Counted from the stretch's first letter, positions 8,815-18,202 are shown. The stretch is DNA of 64,000 nt from Enterococcus lacertideformus (GCA_015680865.1 JADAKE010000016.1:124001-188000); one strand, 5' to 3'. Program-made: numbers and translations. Notes: generated by a model not told the origin, from the letters alone.

Positions 8815-9843
8815 CTATCCCTGATAGATAAAAAGAGTACCCTGTAAAAGAAATACATCATTGAGACTGCTATCCGTATTGCCAAAAACAGATACTAGAC
8901 GTGCTATACCATTATTTTCCATATACAAAGCATCCCCTCCATTACCGTCTAACGCATTTTGCCACGGACTTAAAGCCCTTTTTAATTTCATTACATCAAG
9001 TTGGCCTTCTTTTTCATGCTTCCATATTGACAGATGATCAAATTCAAAAATCATGTCAAAATAACCATCTTCCCCCTACCCATTCAGCTCCTTCTTCCGC
9101 TGATACGCTGCTTGCTTCTCCTACAGTCATAATATCGTAATCGTCAAAAATATTCTTCAAATCGTTTAAATGATCTTTAATACCTGAAACATTTTGAAAA
9201 GGAAAAAGGATTTTTAGTAGCTTTGACTGAATATTCATCTTTTTTAACATGAGAAATCGCATCTAAATAAAAACCATCAATTCCTTATCCAACCACCACC
9301 AAATCATAGCGAAAAGCTCTTTTTTTAATTTTTTACTTTCCCAATTTAAATCTGATTGTTCTTTGACAAAGGTGTGGAGATAATATTGTTTTGTCTGCTC
9401 ATCATAGGCCCAAACAGAACCTCCGAAAATCGATTGCCAATCATTTGGCATTTGATCAGGGGTACCATCTATCCATATATAATAATCTCTATAAGGAGTA
9501 TCTAATGATTTTTTCGCTTCAATAAACCATTCATGTTGATCAGTGTGATTGATCACAAGATCCATAATGATTTTAAGCCCTTGTTGATGTGCTTCTTCCA
9601 ATAATTGGTCAAATTCTTCCATCGTGCCAAATTTTTCATGAATTCTCTGATAATCACTGATATCATACCCGTTATCAACAAAGGATTAATCCCAATAAAA
9701 TCGATTCCTAGTGATTTTAAATAAGGAATTCTTTCACGGATACCATTAATATCACAAATTCCATCTCCGTTACTATCCAGAAGGCTGGTAGGATAGATTT
9801 GGTAACCTATCGCTTACTTCCACCATTTTTTGCTTTGTGTCAT
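8815..9843 (-). pseudogene. Alpha-glucosidase / oligo-1,6-glucosidase (GH13), decayed and truncated
   Basis: The N-terminal part of a GH13 enzyme, reading from ATG 9843: MTQSKKWWK, an in-frame stop, then AIGYQIYPTSLLDSNGDGI and GIRERIPYLKSLGIDFIGINP. A gap follows where the FYxSP-xxDNGYDISDY segment should be. After it comes EEFDQLLEEAHQQGLKIIMDLVINHT, the conserved DLVINH region I (9622 downward). A further fragment at 9054-8815 resembles the middle of the enzyme (SIWKHEKEGQLDVMKLKRALS). The C-terminal third, with later catalytic motifs, is absent. Multiple lesions make this a clear pseudogene of the MalL/GH13_31 type. Confidence 0.8.
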
Positions 9844-9999
9844 TGCTTGACTCCTTCATCCTTTTCTTTTTATTATAAAATAGCCACAATGATTTGTAAG
9901 TCTGTTAGCGATAACATATTTCACAAAAAACATATGATTCAAGTCCAATAAATAGCGGTTGTAGAAGTCACTTTTTCATATATAAAACAAATAAGTTAG

Positions 10000-10055
10000 A
10001 ACCCAGTATCAAATAACGTTGAAAAATCCATTTTTACGTTATTTGATACTGGGTT
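10000..10055. terminator. 20-bp stem hairpin between the GH13 relic and the coiled-coil gene
   Basis: AACCCAGTATCAAATAACGT (10000-10019) pairs exactly with 10036-10055 across a 16-nt loop; T runs lie in the loop and next to the right arm. The surrounding stretch 9844-10154 shows no other feature. Confidence 0.55.
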
Positions 10056-10154
10056 TTAGCCGTCATTTCCTGCTTATTTCGCAAAACTTCTATTTTTACT
10101 CGTACTTATTTTTATCGTGCAGTTGGTTCTGCTACTGTTTTATAAAAAACTATC

Positions 10155-11614
10155 TTACCTATCTCTCCCATATATCAGCGACATTGTGTTAGGTGTTCTT
10201 TCTTGATTTGGATTGTTCTGAGAAATATTTTGCAATCTTTTTTGTTGAATGACCATTGGCTCAACCTCTTTATTTTTAGCAACCATTATGTTATTTTTAA
10301 AAGTTTCTATGCACTTGTTAGCTTTTGCCAGTATCTCTTTATCTTCTGATATCTTGTAATAAATAGTCTCTTTCAAATTAGTTATTTTTGAGCTTATTGC
10401 CAAATGCTCTGCATAATTTTGAGGAAGAACATTCAAGACTTGCAGCTTTTCTTCTAAATTTTTTATAGTTTGTTTTCGATTCTCGATAATTGAATTTAAT
10501 TTATTTATTTCAGTTTTATAAAAGTTATCAACTGAGACTGTCAGATTAGCTTTTATCTTCTCTGCCGTCACTTTTTCATCCTTTATGTAATCTATATCAA
10601 TTTTTAATCGTTTTTTTTTTTTGTAAAAAGATTAATGAACCATTTAAAAAAGGACGTATTAATTTGATTGATTCTAGCTTGTTTTTGTAAGATACTGTCA
10701 GTTTTCCATTGGATTTTATTCTTGAGCTCCTTAATATTTTCACTCATTGAATTAAGAGTGACTACGCCTTTATTCAATCCGTTTTTTATGTATGTTGTAA
10801 CATTATTATTATCCGCATCTCTAGAATTATTCTGTAATATTGTTGAATAATAGATGTCATTTATTTCCATTTCTTTTAGTTTTACTTCTTTGAACAATTC
10901 CAATTCTTGATTGAATCGTTCCATATGGCGTAATTTTAGCTCTTCATTCTGATAAATTTCCTTAGCAAGAGGACTCTTCTCAGTATTGTAGTAGTTTTCT
11001 GCCTTTTTTTTAATTTCAGCCTGAGCGTTAATTATAAGGGAGATCTTCCAGTGTCAGTTGATGGCTAGACATATAGCTGTATGTTTTGATCTCTTCGCTT
11101 AATCTTTTGAGTAGTTTTTTCTTTTTTTCTGCCGGGAGTTTTTCAAGAGCTAAAAGTTTATTTTCTAAGTTTCTTATTAAATTTGCTTGCTCATTTTTTT
11201 CTCCTCTGGAATCCTTGTTTGAAAAGCAAGTAAGTCTTGTATTTTAGTTTTATAAGTATTATATTCTGAATTAAAATAATACATATGGTTATATTTATTT
11301 TGTTCTTTCAGCAGTTGTTCCTTCAGTGTTTCTAGGAAACCATTTTCTTCGATTTGTCTAGTTAGACGGATTATTTTTGTTCCTTGTTCGTCAAGTTGTT
11401 GTTGTGTATAAACTCCATCAACGATCGATATTGGGTGAGCTATCATATAGTTATAAAATGTTTGAGCACTTCCCAACTCTTTTTTTAGTTTTTCGCTTTC
11501 ATCATTTCTCAAATGTTTGACAAGATTGTATTGCTCTGTTAATAACATCACTGAGTTAGCTTGTTGCTCAATTGCATTAGGACCAAATGTATAACCTTCA
11601 TACCATTCTCTCAT
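10155..11614 (-). pseudogene. Large coiled-coil protein of unknown function, broken by three frameshifts
   Basis: I do not recognise the family. Joined across lesions, the minus strand gives one protein of about 485 residues. It begins MREWYEGYTFGPNAIEQQAN (ATG 11614), continues as long Lys/Glu/Gln-rich helices, passes a hydrophobic-basic patch SFFKWFINLFTKKK near residue 330, then resumes a coiled coil ending MSLIYGRDR. Frame changes lie near 11195-11205 (a poly-A run), near 11035 (just after LEDLPY) and in a run of twelve A at 10611-10622. It could be a secreted or membrane-associated helical protein. No signal peptide or catalytic motif is visible. Confidence 0.55.
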
Positions 11615-11903
11615 ATTTTATAGCACATCCTTTTCTTTCTGATGGGTCGATTTTAACATGTTTATAACTAATTCTGATTCCAATAATTTCTCCGTTTATA
11701 AACTATAGTTCTTTTTTCTTTACTTTTTAATCAACGAATCCTAATCATTTTTGATCATCTCATCCTTCCAAAGAATGATTTGAATTAGTGTTAATCCCTA
11801 AGGAAGCTAGCTTTCTCATTTCAGTTTCAAGCCATATTGCATTTTTCAATTTTCCTTACTTTTAGAAAGTTATTTATATTACTCTCTCACTATTGAAAGG
11901 TTT

Positions 11904-12235
11904 TTATGTCCTTGAACACATTGCTTGTCTAGCTTCTTTGTTGAGCTCTCGTTTGATTTCTTTGTCGTAGGCTTCCATATCAGACGCAGACATTCGCTCA
12001 GAAGTATCTTCTGCTGGCTGTTGTTTTTCTTGATTCTGACCGTCCACTTCTTGACTTCGCTCTTTTTTTTCTAAAGAAAATGAATTTTTCTCATTTTTTT
12101 CAGTTTCCATTTTCTCATCTGTAAATTCTTCGAAGGCTTCTTCCATTGTTTCTTCAGAAAGTTCTTTTTCTTTTAAAGAGAAAGTTTCCTTCACTCGCTC
12201 ATGGATATTTCTTTCCTCGGCTTCTGCTTCACTTA
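11904..12235 (-). pseudogene. N-terminal relic of the third gene in the DUF6530-MoxR set (probably VWA-domain partner)
   Basis: An acidic, Glu-rich stretch reading RNIHERVKETFSLKEKEL and later SASDMEAYDKEIKRELNKEA, ending after about 96 residues at 11904. It follows the MoxR-type ATPase gene directly. Its in-frame upstream codons overlap the ATPase stop, but no start codon in this frame has a proper ribosome site: the site before GTG near 12233 leads into a different frame that closes quickly. MoxR ATPases are usually paired with a larger VWA-domain protein. I infer this is the 5' remnant of such a gene, with the metal-binding VWA domain deleted. A short stretch (LETEMRKLASLGINTN) near 11830-11760 may be more debris. 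Confidence 0.4.
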
Positions 12236-13338
12236 GGATCCTCCCCTGTTTTTTTTCTGAAGGAAGGCCCCATTTTATCTCTCGTATCAGCTCTCGAAGC
12301 TCTTCTAAAAGACTGCTGTCTTCTAAATGCTTGGGTTAGGATTTTTAGTTCTTCTGGATCAGTCGTCAGTTTATATAAGACTTTTGGATAAATTGTTTGT
12401 AATAAATCTTGTCCTTGCTTCCAAGTATTCGCCCAATAGAAATAAGAGCGCATACTTGAGACTCCCTTAATCGCATTCGCTTTGGCTGTTTCATCTAATA
12501 AGCGGATAATCTCAGCTAATTTCAGCAACAAGTTAGGTTGTTGAATCTTAGTTTTTCCCAGAGCACGCTCAACCATCACCTCAAGTGTTGGTAGATCCAT
12601 TTTCTCCGCATGTTGCATCCGATCTCTGAGGGATTCATTCAATGGGCGATTTCCTTGATAATTTCGGTTGGTAGTAATAATGATAATGCAGTCTGAATGT
12701 CGAGGAACAACACCGGTCGGCAAGTTCAAAAGACCATTGGGTTCTAATGCTGAATTTAAAGCAACTAAAACAGAAGCATCGCGGATCACAGTAGGCTCTT
12801 GAATTTCCAATAAATAACCTTTTTCTATTGCCCGAACGATTTCAGAAGGATAATACTTATAACGTATATTACTTTTTTCATTATTTTCCATTCGTTGAAT
12901 AAAATCTGCCAGCTTTTGTTTAGCCAATTCATCATTCAGATTGTAATGGTGTTTGATCAATTGCAAAACAGCTTCTAGTGTCTTGGTTTGGTTGATTGCA
13001 TCAATCAATTCTTGGTCTTCATCAATGTCTGATTCAACGATGGGTAATAACGCTCCAAATACATCAGACTTATCCATATCAGCAAAACAAGTCACTTTGG
13101 TATAAGGAAGCTGAAAATCGGAAGATAATGCTTTAGCTAATTGCGTTTTCCCAGAACCAGCATCGCCCTCTAACAATACGTTACAGATCTTCATCTCTGG
13201 ATCTTGCCAGTTTTCATAGATTTCAGTAGCAATTCTGATCTCTTCGTTACTTGTTCGATGACTAGCGGGCTTTTGCCAAATCATTTGTTTTTCAACAGTT
13301 GAAAAATATCGATCTGCTGTCAATGAGAAATTTTTCAT
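12229..13338 (-). CDS. MoxR-like AAA+ ATPase
   Basis: A 369-residue AAA+ ATPase. Walker A GDAGSGKTQ is at residues 58-66, a Walker-B-like region (KGYLLEIQEPTVI) near residue 180, and a sensor-1 type Asn in IIIITTNRNYQG. The arrangement and the DMDKSDVFGALLP stretch are typical of MoxR-type chaperone ATPases that act with VWA-domain proteins to mature or load partner complexes. The gene sits 19 bases after a DUF6530 gene and is followed by the relic of a third gene. The last residues (MGPSFRKKTGEDPK) look non-native and a small indel near a poly-A run at about 12250 may have changed the terminus. Confidence 0.75.
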   Translation of the reverse strand: MKNFSLTADRYFSTVEKQMIWQKPASHRTSNEEIRIATEIYENWQDPEMKICNVLLEGDAGSGKTQLAKALSSDFQLPYTKVTCFADMDKSDVFGALLPIVESDIDEDQELIDAINQTKTLEAVLQLIKHHYNLNDELAKQKLADFIQRMENNEKSNIRYKYYPSEIVRAIEKGYLLEIQEPTVIRDASVLVALNSALEPNGLLNLPTGVVPRHSDCIIIITTNRNYQGNRPLNESLRDRMQHAEKMDLPTLEVMVERALGKTKIQQPNLLLKLAEIIRLLDETAKANAIKGVSSMRSYFYWANTWKQGQDLLQTIYPKVLYKLTTDPEELKILTQAFRRQQSFRRASRADTRDKMGPSFRKKTGEDPK

Positions 13339-13357
13339 CTTGCCCCACTCCTTTATT

Positions 13358-13837
13358 TTAGTATCCTAGATCATCTAATAAACGTTTTAAAATTCTGAAA
13401 CGTTCACCGATCAATTCTCCATCTTTTTGTAAAGTATCATAGTAAAGCATGATATCTTCATTAATTTTAGGATTTTTAGTATCCACTTCGACCGTCATAC
13501 GATTTCCTTGAAGCCCAATAATATCGACTACTGGATTTTCAGGATCATAGAATTTTTTATAACGATACGCATCTTGAAAATACAAACTGCCTTGAGCTAC
13601 AAGAATCGCTAAATCTAAAATACGAGTAATCGGCAACTCTTCTGACTGGCGAGACCATTTTTCTCCAGTATGGCGCCATACTTTCCCAGAAATATCTACT
13701 TTTCCTCGATCATTCCATTGAGCTAGACCTAGAGAAAGGCCTTTTGCATCCGTGTGAAGTGCATTTTTTCCATAGACTTTATCATAGTCTTCCACTACAA
13801 TAACTGGCTTATGTTTTAAATTTGTTGGGATCTCCAT
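13358..13837 (-). CDS. DUF6530 family protein
   Basis: A 159-residue soluble protein that I recognise by its conserved stretches (HKPVIVVEDYD, DAKGLSLGLAQWNDRG, KVWRHTGEKWSRQSEELP, YRYKKFYDPENP). No function is established. It is the first gene of the small set that includes a MoxR-type ATPase, with an AAGGGTG ribosome site ahead of the ATG. A partner or substrate role for the ATPase is plausible but inferred from position alone. Confidence 0.65.
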   Translation of the reverse strand: MEIPTNLKHKPVIVVEDYDKVYGKNALHTDAKGLSLGLAQWNDRGKVDISGKVWRHTGEKWSRQSEELPITRILDLAILVAQGSLYFQDAYRYKKFYDPENPVVDIIGLQGNRMTVEVDTKNPKINEDIMLYYDTLQKDGELIGERFRILKRLLDDLGY

Positions 13838-13944
13838 TAAAATCCACCCTTTCTTATTTAGTAAATATTATAGAAATTATACGCCTTATCGTAAAAAAAA
13901 GCAAAAAAGCATCATGTGAGTGGGACAATAGACCATTCTAAAAA

Positions 13945-14085
13945 TAAAAACAAATCTCATTTTGAAGTATATTGTCAAAATAAGACTTGTCTTTGCTATT
14001 ATCCATACTTTTCGCTCTATATTTTCCTAATTTCCTCAAATTTAGTGCCATGAACACCAAACCGATATCAATTATTGTCCCTTGT
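13945..14085 (-). mobile_element. 3' remnant of an IS1182-like transposase
   Basis: The minus strand reads GLVFMALNLRKLGKYRAKSM and then SYFDNILQNEICFYF before a stop, the typical C-terminal end of IS1182-family transposases. There is no start and the rest of the transposase is absent here. The matching N-terminal part lies about 2.7 kb to the right in the same orientation, on the far side of the lipase module. The stretch 14086-14288 contains a GTGGGACAATAATCAG sequence (about 14102-14117) that recurs with one change at 17212 and otherwise shows no gene. Confidence 0.55.
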
Positions 14086-14288
14086 TTCCCTCACAAAAAA
14101 AGTGGGACAATAATCAGAGTTTTGGGCAATAGTCAGTTTTGACTATTGCTATACTCTCTTTTTGCTTATCAAGCAAATAAAATCTTTCTTTTTTAGATAA
14201 ATTCATCTTATGTACTACTAATACTGGCGATTGAGTTCTAGTTGTCCAGATCTATCACCTTTTCTAATCTAAGGGCAAAAATCCACGT

Positions 14289-14552
14289 CTATTTAAATTC
14301 TTTTAACTCTGTTGCTTGTTTTTCTAACGCTTCGTTTACTTTTTTTGCAAATTGTCCTTTTATCACTTTTCTTAACTGTCCACGACTACTAGAAAAAGCT
14401 TTTTCCGCCTCTTCTACGGCTGACTTATGGATTTTAACTATCGTTTTCTTTTCTTCTGCTAATGCTTGTTGCATTGCTATCCCCACAGAATGGACATTTC
14501 CTTTATCCATACTCTTTTTTAATTCTTTTAACAACTCTTCTAAAATAGCCAT
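14289..14552 (-). CDS. Small helical protein of the type VII secretion-like lipase module
   Basis: An 87-residue, wholly helical, charged protein (MAILEELLKELKKSMDKGN through EKQATELKEFK) with an AGAGGAAT ribosome site. I do not recognise a named family. It is the last of three small helical genes downstream of a lipase-like gene in the same orientation. In type VII secretion toxin loci, short helical proteins of about 80-110 residues bind the toxin's targeting domain. I infer a similar role from position, size and predicted structure. Confidence 0.5.
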   Translation of the reverse strand: MAILEELLKELKKSMDKGNVHSVGIAMQQALAEEKKTIVKIHKSAVEEAEKAFSSSRGQLRKVIKGQFAKKVNEALEKQATELKEFK

Positions 14553-14565
14553 TCTATTCCTCTTT

Positions 14566-14871
14566 TCATTTGCTATACTTTCGATAAGCTTTCTTATAGT
14601 CCCTTTCTAAATCATCCAACTTTTGTAATACTCGTCGACGTTCAATAGCTAAAGACGCTTGATAACGTTCTTCTTCCCTTCGATACACTTGTCTTGCTCT
14701 CATCAAAGGTTCAGTATTTAATGCTAATCCATTTAAACTTTGTCTAAGTCGTTGGTCTGCTTCTTCTACAACTTCTTCCCCTTTTCGTTTAAAATAACGA
14801 CATAAATCCGCCTCTTCTTCTAAACGTCTTCGTTTTTTTTGATACTCAGACTGTAATTCTTCCAACGTCAT
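14566..14871 (-). CDS. DUF3958-like small coiled-coil protein (type VII partner candidate)
   Basis: About 101 residues from ATG 14871, chosen because AGGGGAG sits directly ahead of it. An upstream GTG at 14886 is less likely. The protein is one long Glu/Arg-rich coiled coil (EELQSEYQKKRRRLEEEADL through KLDDLERDYKKAYRKYSK), resembling DUF3958 proteins found beside LXG-type toxins in Listeria and Enterococcus. Such proteins act as partner or chaperone for the secreted toxin's helical targeting domain. Similarity is by pattern, not by search. Confidence 0.5.
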   Translation of the reverse strand: MTLEELQSEYQKKRRRLEEEADLCRYFKRKGEEVVEEADQRLRQSLNGLALNTEPLMRARQVYRREEERYQASLAIERRRVLQKLDDLERDYKKAYRKYSK

Positions 14872-14882
14872 TTTTTCTCCCC

Positions 14883-15065
14883 TCACCCTTTTAATTGATT
14901 CGCTAACTCTTGATCCCTTGCGACCAACTCAGTAATCTTAGCGGTAATTTCACGTACTAATGAATCAAAAGATTCTCCTTTTTTTCTCGCTTGTTGAATC
15001 CGTTGCTGACACTTCTCCCTTGGTATTGTTACATGTGTTTCTTTTGTTACACCTACTACTTCCAA
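14883..15065 (-). CDS. Short helical protein directly after the lipase stop, start uncertain
   Basis: About 60 residues (VVGVTKETHVTIPREKCQQR through ARDQELANQLKG). The frame is the same as the lipase gene and resumes at once after its TAA (15078-15080) with VKEALEVVGVTK. It could be a separate gene starting at TTG 15065 or a start now lost near 15080, or the lipase could once have continued into it. Its size and helical content match the other small partners of the module. Confidence 0.4.
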   Translation of the reverse strand: MEVVGVTKETHVTIPREKCQQRIQQARKKGESFDSLVREITAKITELVARDQELANQLKG

Positions 15066-15077
15066 TGCTTCTTTTAC

Positions 15078-16130
15078 TTACATATCATTTAACGAAGGCG
15101 CAGACTGTTTCGCTCTATTCAATCCGTTTATCCAATTTGTTTCGATTCGCTTAATACTCCTTTGATTAATACGAATTACTCGTTCCATCGCATTCTTAGC
15201 AGTTCGTCCGGCTGTTTCTACCACCATTTTTGCTTGGCTATCTTCTAAATAGATCTGTTCATTCATGGATAATCTACCACCACTTGCTGTTAATTTCTTT
15301 TGCCATTTTTCCAATATTTTTAAACTACTCGAAAATTCACTCATCGCTCTATTTTCTTCTTGTTGTAAACGAGCCTTCATATTGTATTCATTTTCTGGAA
15401 TAATCAATCGACCGTGTCCATCAAATTGCCATTGTGCCAAATCATGGTAGGTGCCGACTCCTGTTAACCCTATTTCCATACTTATTTTTACTTCTGCCCC
15501 GGTACCATTCCCCATAAGATTTCCAATGAGCTTATCCCCACGATTCCGGTAATTTGTTAACATACCTTGATTCTCATTGATCCACGTTTTAGCAGCTGAC
15601 GATAATAACTCATAGGGATCTGGTCCATTAAACCCCACATTTCGCCATTGATTTTCAGCTGCAATATATAATGCCAAAAATTCACCGAGTGAATGACCTG
15701 TTGTTGTGATTTCCGCCTATCCATAGTCTTTTTTTACTTCATCTGCAAAGGCAATCGCTGACGTTAATTGTCCAGCAACACGTGCTTCACTAGGTGTACT
15801 TGAAAAGCCTGGACTGGCTGTTTTATCAAAAAAACCACCGATTGTCCGTAAATCGGTTTCCAAATCTTTTAAGTCAGAAGGATTTGTTCCCGCAAATGCA
15901 ATAACTACCTGTGATATATCTACATTCCCATTTGTATCTAAAGGAGCAACAGCCATTGCTTGCATCCCATCTGTTTTTGAATTTTCTTTGATTTTTAATA
16001 TTTTAAATTCTGTACCACTTAACTTACGAATAGCTCCTTCTTTCAAATTAGAGTCATACTTTTTTTCATCGTTTGGATCAAGCCAATAAACTCTATCACT
16101 TATTAAATTATATTGTTCATCAGTAATCAC
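15078..16130 (-). pseudogene. Type VII-secreted-like lipase with C-terminal helical domain, interrupted by TAG
   Basis: The reconstructed protein is about 350 codons. Residues 1-137 end at an in-frame TAG (15717-15719), and the same frame then continues AEITTTGHSLGEFLALYIAAE. That gives an alpha/beta-hydrolase nucleophile motif GHSLG (Ser about 147), a likely Asp in YRNRGDKLIGN and a likely His in GTYHDLAQWQF. From about residue 245 the protein is helical, resembling a targeting domain at the C-terminus. This N-terminal enzyme plus C-terminal helical order is like S. aureus TslA, a type VII substrate with reversed domain layout. Small helical genes follow and a membrane-anchored candidate immunity gene precedes it. 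With the stop, no complete triad is made. Confidence 0.65.
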
Positions 16131-16189
16131 TATACAATCCCCTCACTTTTATCTGAATAATATACTTTTACATCAGATTTTGTTATTCC

Positions 16190-16554
16190 CTATTTTTGAA
16201 CAGATCTATTTTCTACCCCATAATCTCTTATTCTTGTATCTTTTTTTCTAAATCCATAAGAAAAAGATACTTGTTTTCCTTCTTTATTTTTCATATTAAC
16301 AATAATATTATAAGAACCTGTCATACTGTTATATCCTGTCCATTCAATCTCTACTTCGGCAATATCCGCGAATGTATTTTTTAATACTTTCACTGATTGC
16401 TTCTCTACCGCTAACAACTCTTGTTCTTTTTTTGTTCTTTATTTGTTCTTTATATTTGTTCTTTATTATCCATCATTATTTTCCCTCCTATTCCTATTAC
16501 GCCAATTACTATAAAAAAAACGAGTACTAGTTGTACTCCCGTTAATTTTCGCAT
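16190..16554 (-). pseudogene. Membrane-anchored small protein, candidate lipase immunity, frameshifted in a tandem repeat
   Basis: From ATG 16554 the frame reads MRKLTGVQLVLVFFIVIGVIG, a single membrane anchor, then MDNKEQI and a TAA at 16450-16452. Another frame continues KEQELLAVEKQSVKVLKNTF through a beta-rich extracellular-type domain ending VENRSVQK at 16190. The break lies inside repeated TTTGTTCTTTAT units (about 16429-16484). An anchored domain beside a toxin-like lipase fits an immunity protein facing outward, as TilA lipoproteins do for TslA. The domain resembles DUF1310-type proteins only loosely. Confidence 0.5.
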
Positions 16555-16799
16555 ATTCTCTCCTCCATGTTCGTTTTGATTTAAACCAATTCATTGTTTT
16601 AGACTCTTCTTTGTCACTTTTTATCTTATTTGAACGCACTGACAATGGTTTAAACAATCCTTATTTTCCATTAAGATTGTATTTATTGATTTTATAAAAA
16701 AACGGAAGAATAAAGAAAATGTTAATTATCATATTCTCTATAACTTGATAATTCTATGTAAACTATCTGAAATTTCATCTATCAATCGTTCATAGCAAG

Positions 16800-17135
16800 T
16801 CATCATTTTACGCTAAGCAAAACTGAATTTATTCGCAGTAATTGTCTCGTGTTTTGATTGTGTGATAGCTGGCTTGTTCGCGGTTAACCAATCAGCACAT
16901 ATGATAGTTATCATCTAGTAAAAAATCTATTTTTCTACCATAAAATACTCATGGGGTGTAGGCATAAAGAAGGATTTTTAGCATCATTTTTAATGATACG
17001 CTGGACGTCTCAGCTGTTGTTCTAATTGATCAAAGAGTTATTTAGGAATCGCTTTCACTAGAACGTTAGCCTTAAAAGCAACATCCGTTTATGGTTAAAT
17101 CGTTTGATTGATTGTATGATTTTTGAGCATAAGGC
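16800..17135 (-). mobile_element. 5' remnant of an IS1182-like transposase (DUF772 region)
   Basis: The minus strand reads MLKNHTINQTI from 17135 and then, across stops and frame changes, LFDQLEQQLRRPAYH, KMMLKILLYAYT, GRKIDFLLDDNYHM and WLTANKPA. These are the conserved N-terminal blocks of IS1182-family transposases. At least three lesions are present. Together with the 3' remnant at 13945-14085 in the same orientation, it brackets the lipase module. The rest of the 16555-17274 stretch shows no gene. Confidence 0.6.
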
Positions 17136-17211
17136 ACACTCCTTTGGGTTGAGTTTCGTTACTTTCATCATACTTGGTTGTGTGCTTTTTGTGTACCATA
17201 AAATCAAAAAA

Positions 17212-17249
17212 GTGGGGCAATAATCAGTTTTTTCTAACTATTGTACCAC
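17212..17249. repeat. Imperfect hairpin sharing its left arm with a sequence near 14102
   Basis: GTGGGGCAATAATCAG followed by a T run and ACTATTGTACCAC forms an imperfect stem. The left arm repeats GTGGGACAATAATCAG at about 14102. It may be an insertion-sequence end or a terminator for degV on the minus strand. Confidence 0.4.
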
Positions 17250-17274
17250 TCTCACGATATTTATTTTAAATGAA

Positions 17275-18123
17275 TTATTGCGCTGAGATAGCGAGACCTA
17301 TCGCTTTCTCTCCTAGATGACTACCGATGACTGGACCAAAACGGCCGATTTCAATTTCAGCATTCGGATATTGTTTTTGTAATTTTTCTTTTTCTTGTTT
17401 TGCTACTTCTAAATTGTTGGCATGGATCACATATAATTTTACTGGAGGAGCGATTTCAGCATTTCGCATACCAATCACTTTTTCTGCTCGAGCAAAGGCT
17501 TTTTTACTTGAACGTATTTTTTCAAATAAAACGATTTTCCCTTCAGAAAAGGTTAAAATGGGTTTTATTTTAAGCAAACCTGCAACTAATGCTGCCCCGT
17601 TAGTCAATCGCCCACCTCGAACTAAATTATTCAAGTCGTCAACAATCAGATAGGCATAAGTATTTTCTCGAATACGATCAAGATGTGCTAAGATTGCATC
17701 CAAAGATTGTCCTTTTTTGTTCAAATCAAGGGCAGCTTCCACCATATGGCCCATAGGCATGCTAGTGATTTTTGAATCGTAAGGGATGATTTGTACACCT
17801 GCTACATCATTTTTCATTGCATGCAAGGTATTTACAAATCCAGAAATTCCAGATGATAAATGGATACTTAAAATGGTATCATATCCTTTGCTTTTTAATT
17901 CCTCATACAGTGCTAAAACTTCTCCCACTGCGGGTTGCGAGGTTGTAGGGAAGTCTTTACTTTTTTTTAGAAGACCGTAATATTCATCTGCTTCGATATC
18001 GATTCCTTCATTGTAAAGTTTTCCATCTAAAATAACTGGAATCGGGATAACGAATAAGTCCGGATGATTCTTGATTCGTTCAGGCAAATAAGCCGTACTA
18101 TCAGTAACTACTGCAAGTTTCAT
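17275..18123 (-). CDS. DegV family fatty-acid-binding protein
   Basis: A 282-residue DegV protein. It begins MKLAVVTDSTAYLPE, with the conserved DSTA motif, and carries FPTTSQPAVGEVL and SIHLSSGISGF, the two blocks that line the fatty-acid site. Family members act as FakB-type carriers presenting fatty acids to the FakA kinase for phospholipid synthesis. Whether this copy works with FakA is inferred. The gene is a single unit, length is normal and no lesion is seen. Confidence 0.9.
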   Translation of the reverse strand: MKLAVVTDSTAYLPERIKNHPDLFVIPIPVILDGKLYNEGIDIEADEYYGLLKKSKDFPTTSQPAVGEVLALYEELKSKGYDTILSIHLSSGISGFVNTLHAMKNDVAGVQIIPYDSKITSMPMGHMVEAALDLNKKGQSLDAILAHLDRIRENTYAYLIVDDLNNLVRGGRLTNGAALVAGLLKIKPILTFSEGKIVLFEKIRSSKKAFARAEKVIGMRNAEIAPPVKLYVIHANNLEVAKQEKEKLQKQYPNAEIEIGRFGPVIGSHLGEKAIGLAISAQ

Positions 18124-18202
18124 TTATATAATTTCCTCATTTCAAAGAATTTTACCAGTCTCTTTTACTATATCATAAGAGAGATGGCATTTGAACCTTT
18201 GA

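Noticed and set aside
12229..14552. The two neighbouring modules as one system
   Set aside because: A transposase remnant and a terminator-like stretch separate the MoxR set from the lipase module, so no joint function is supported.
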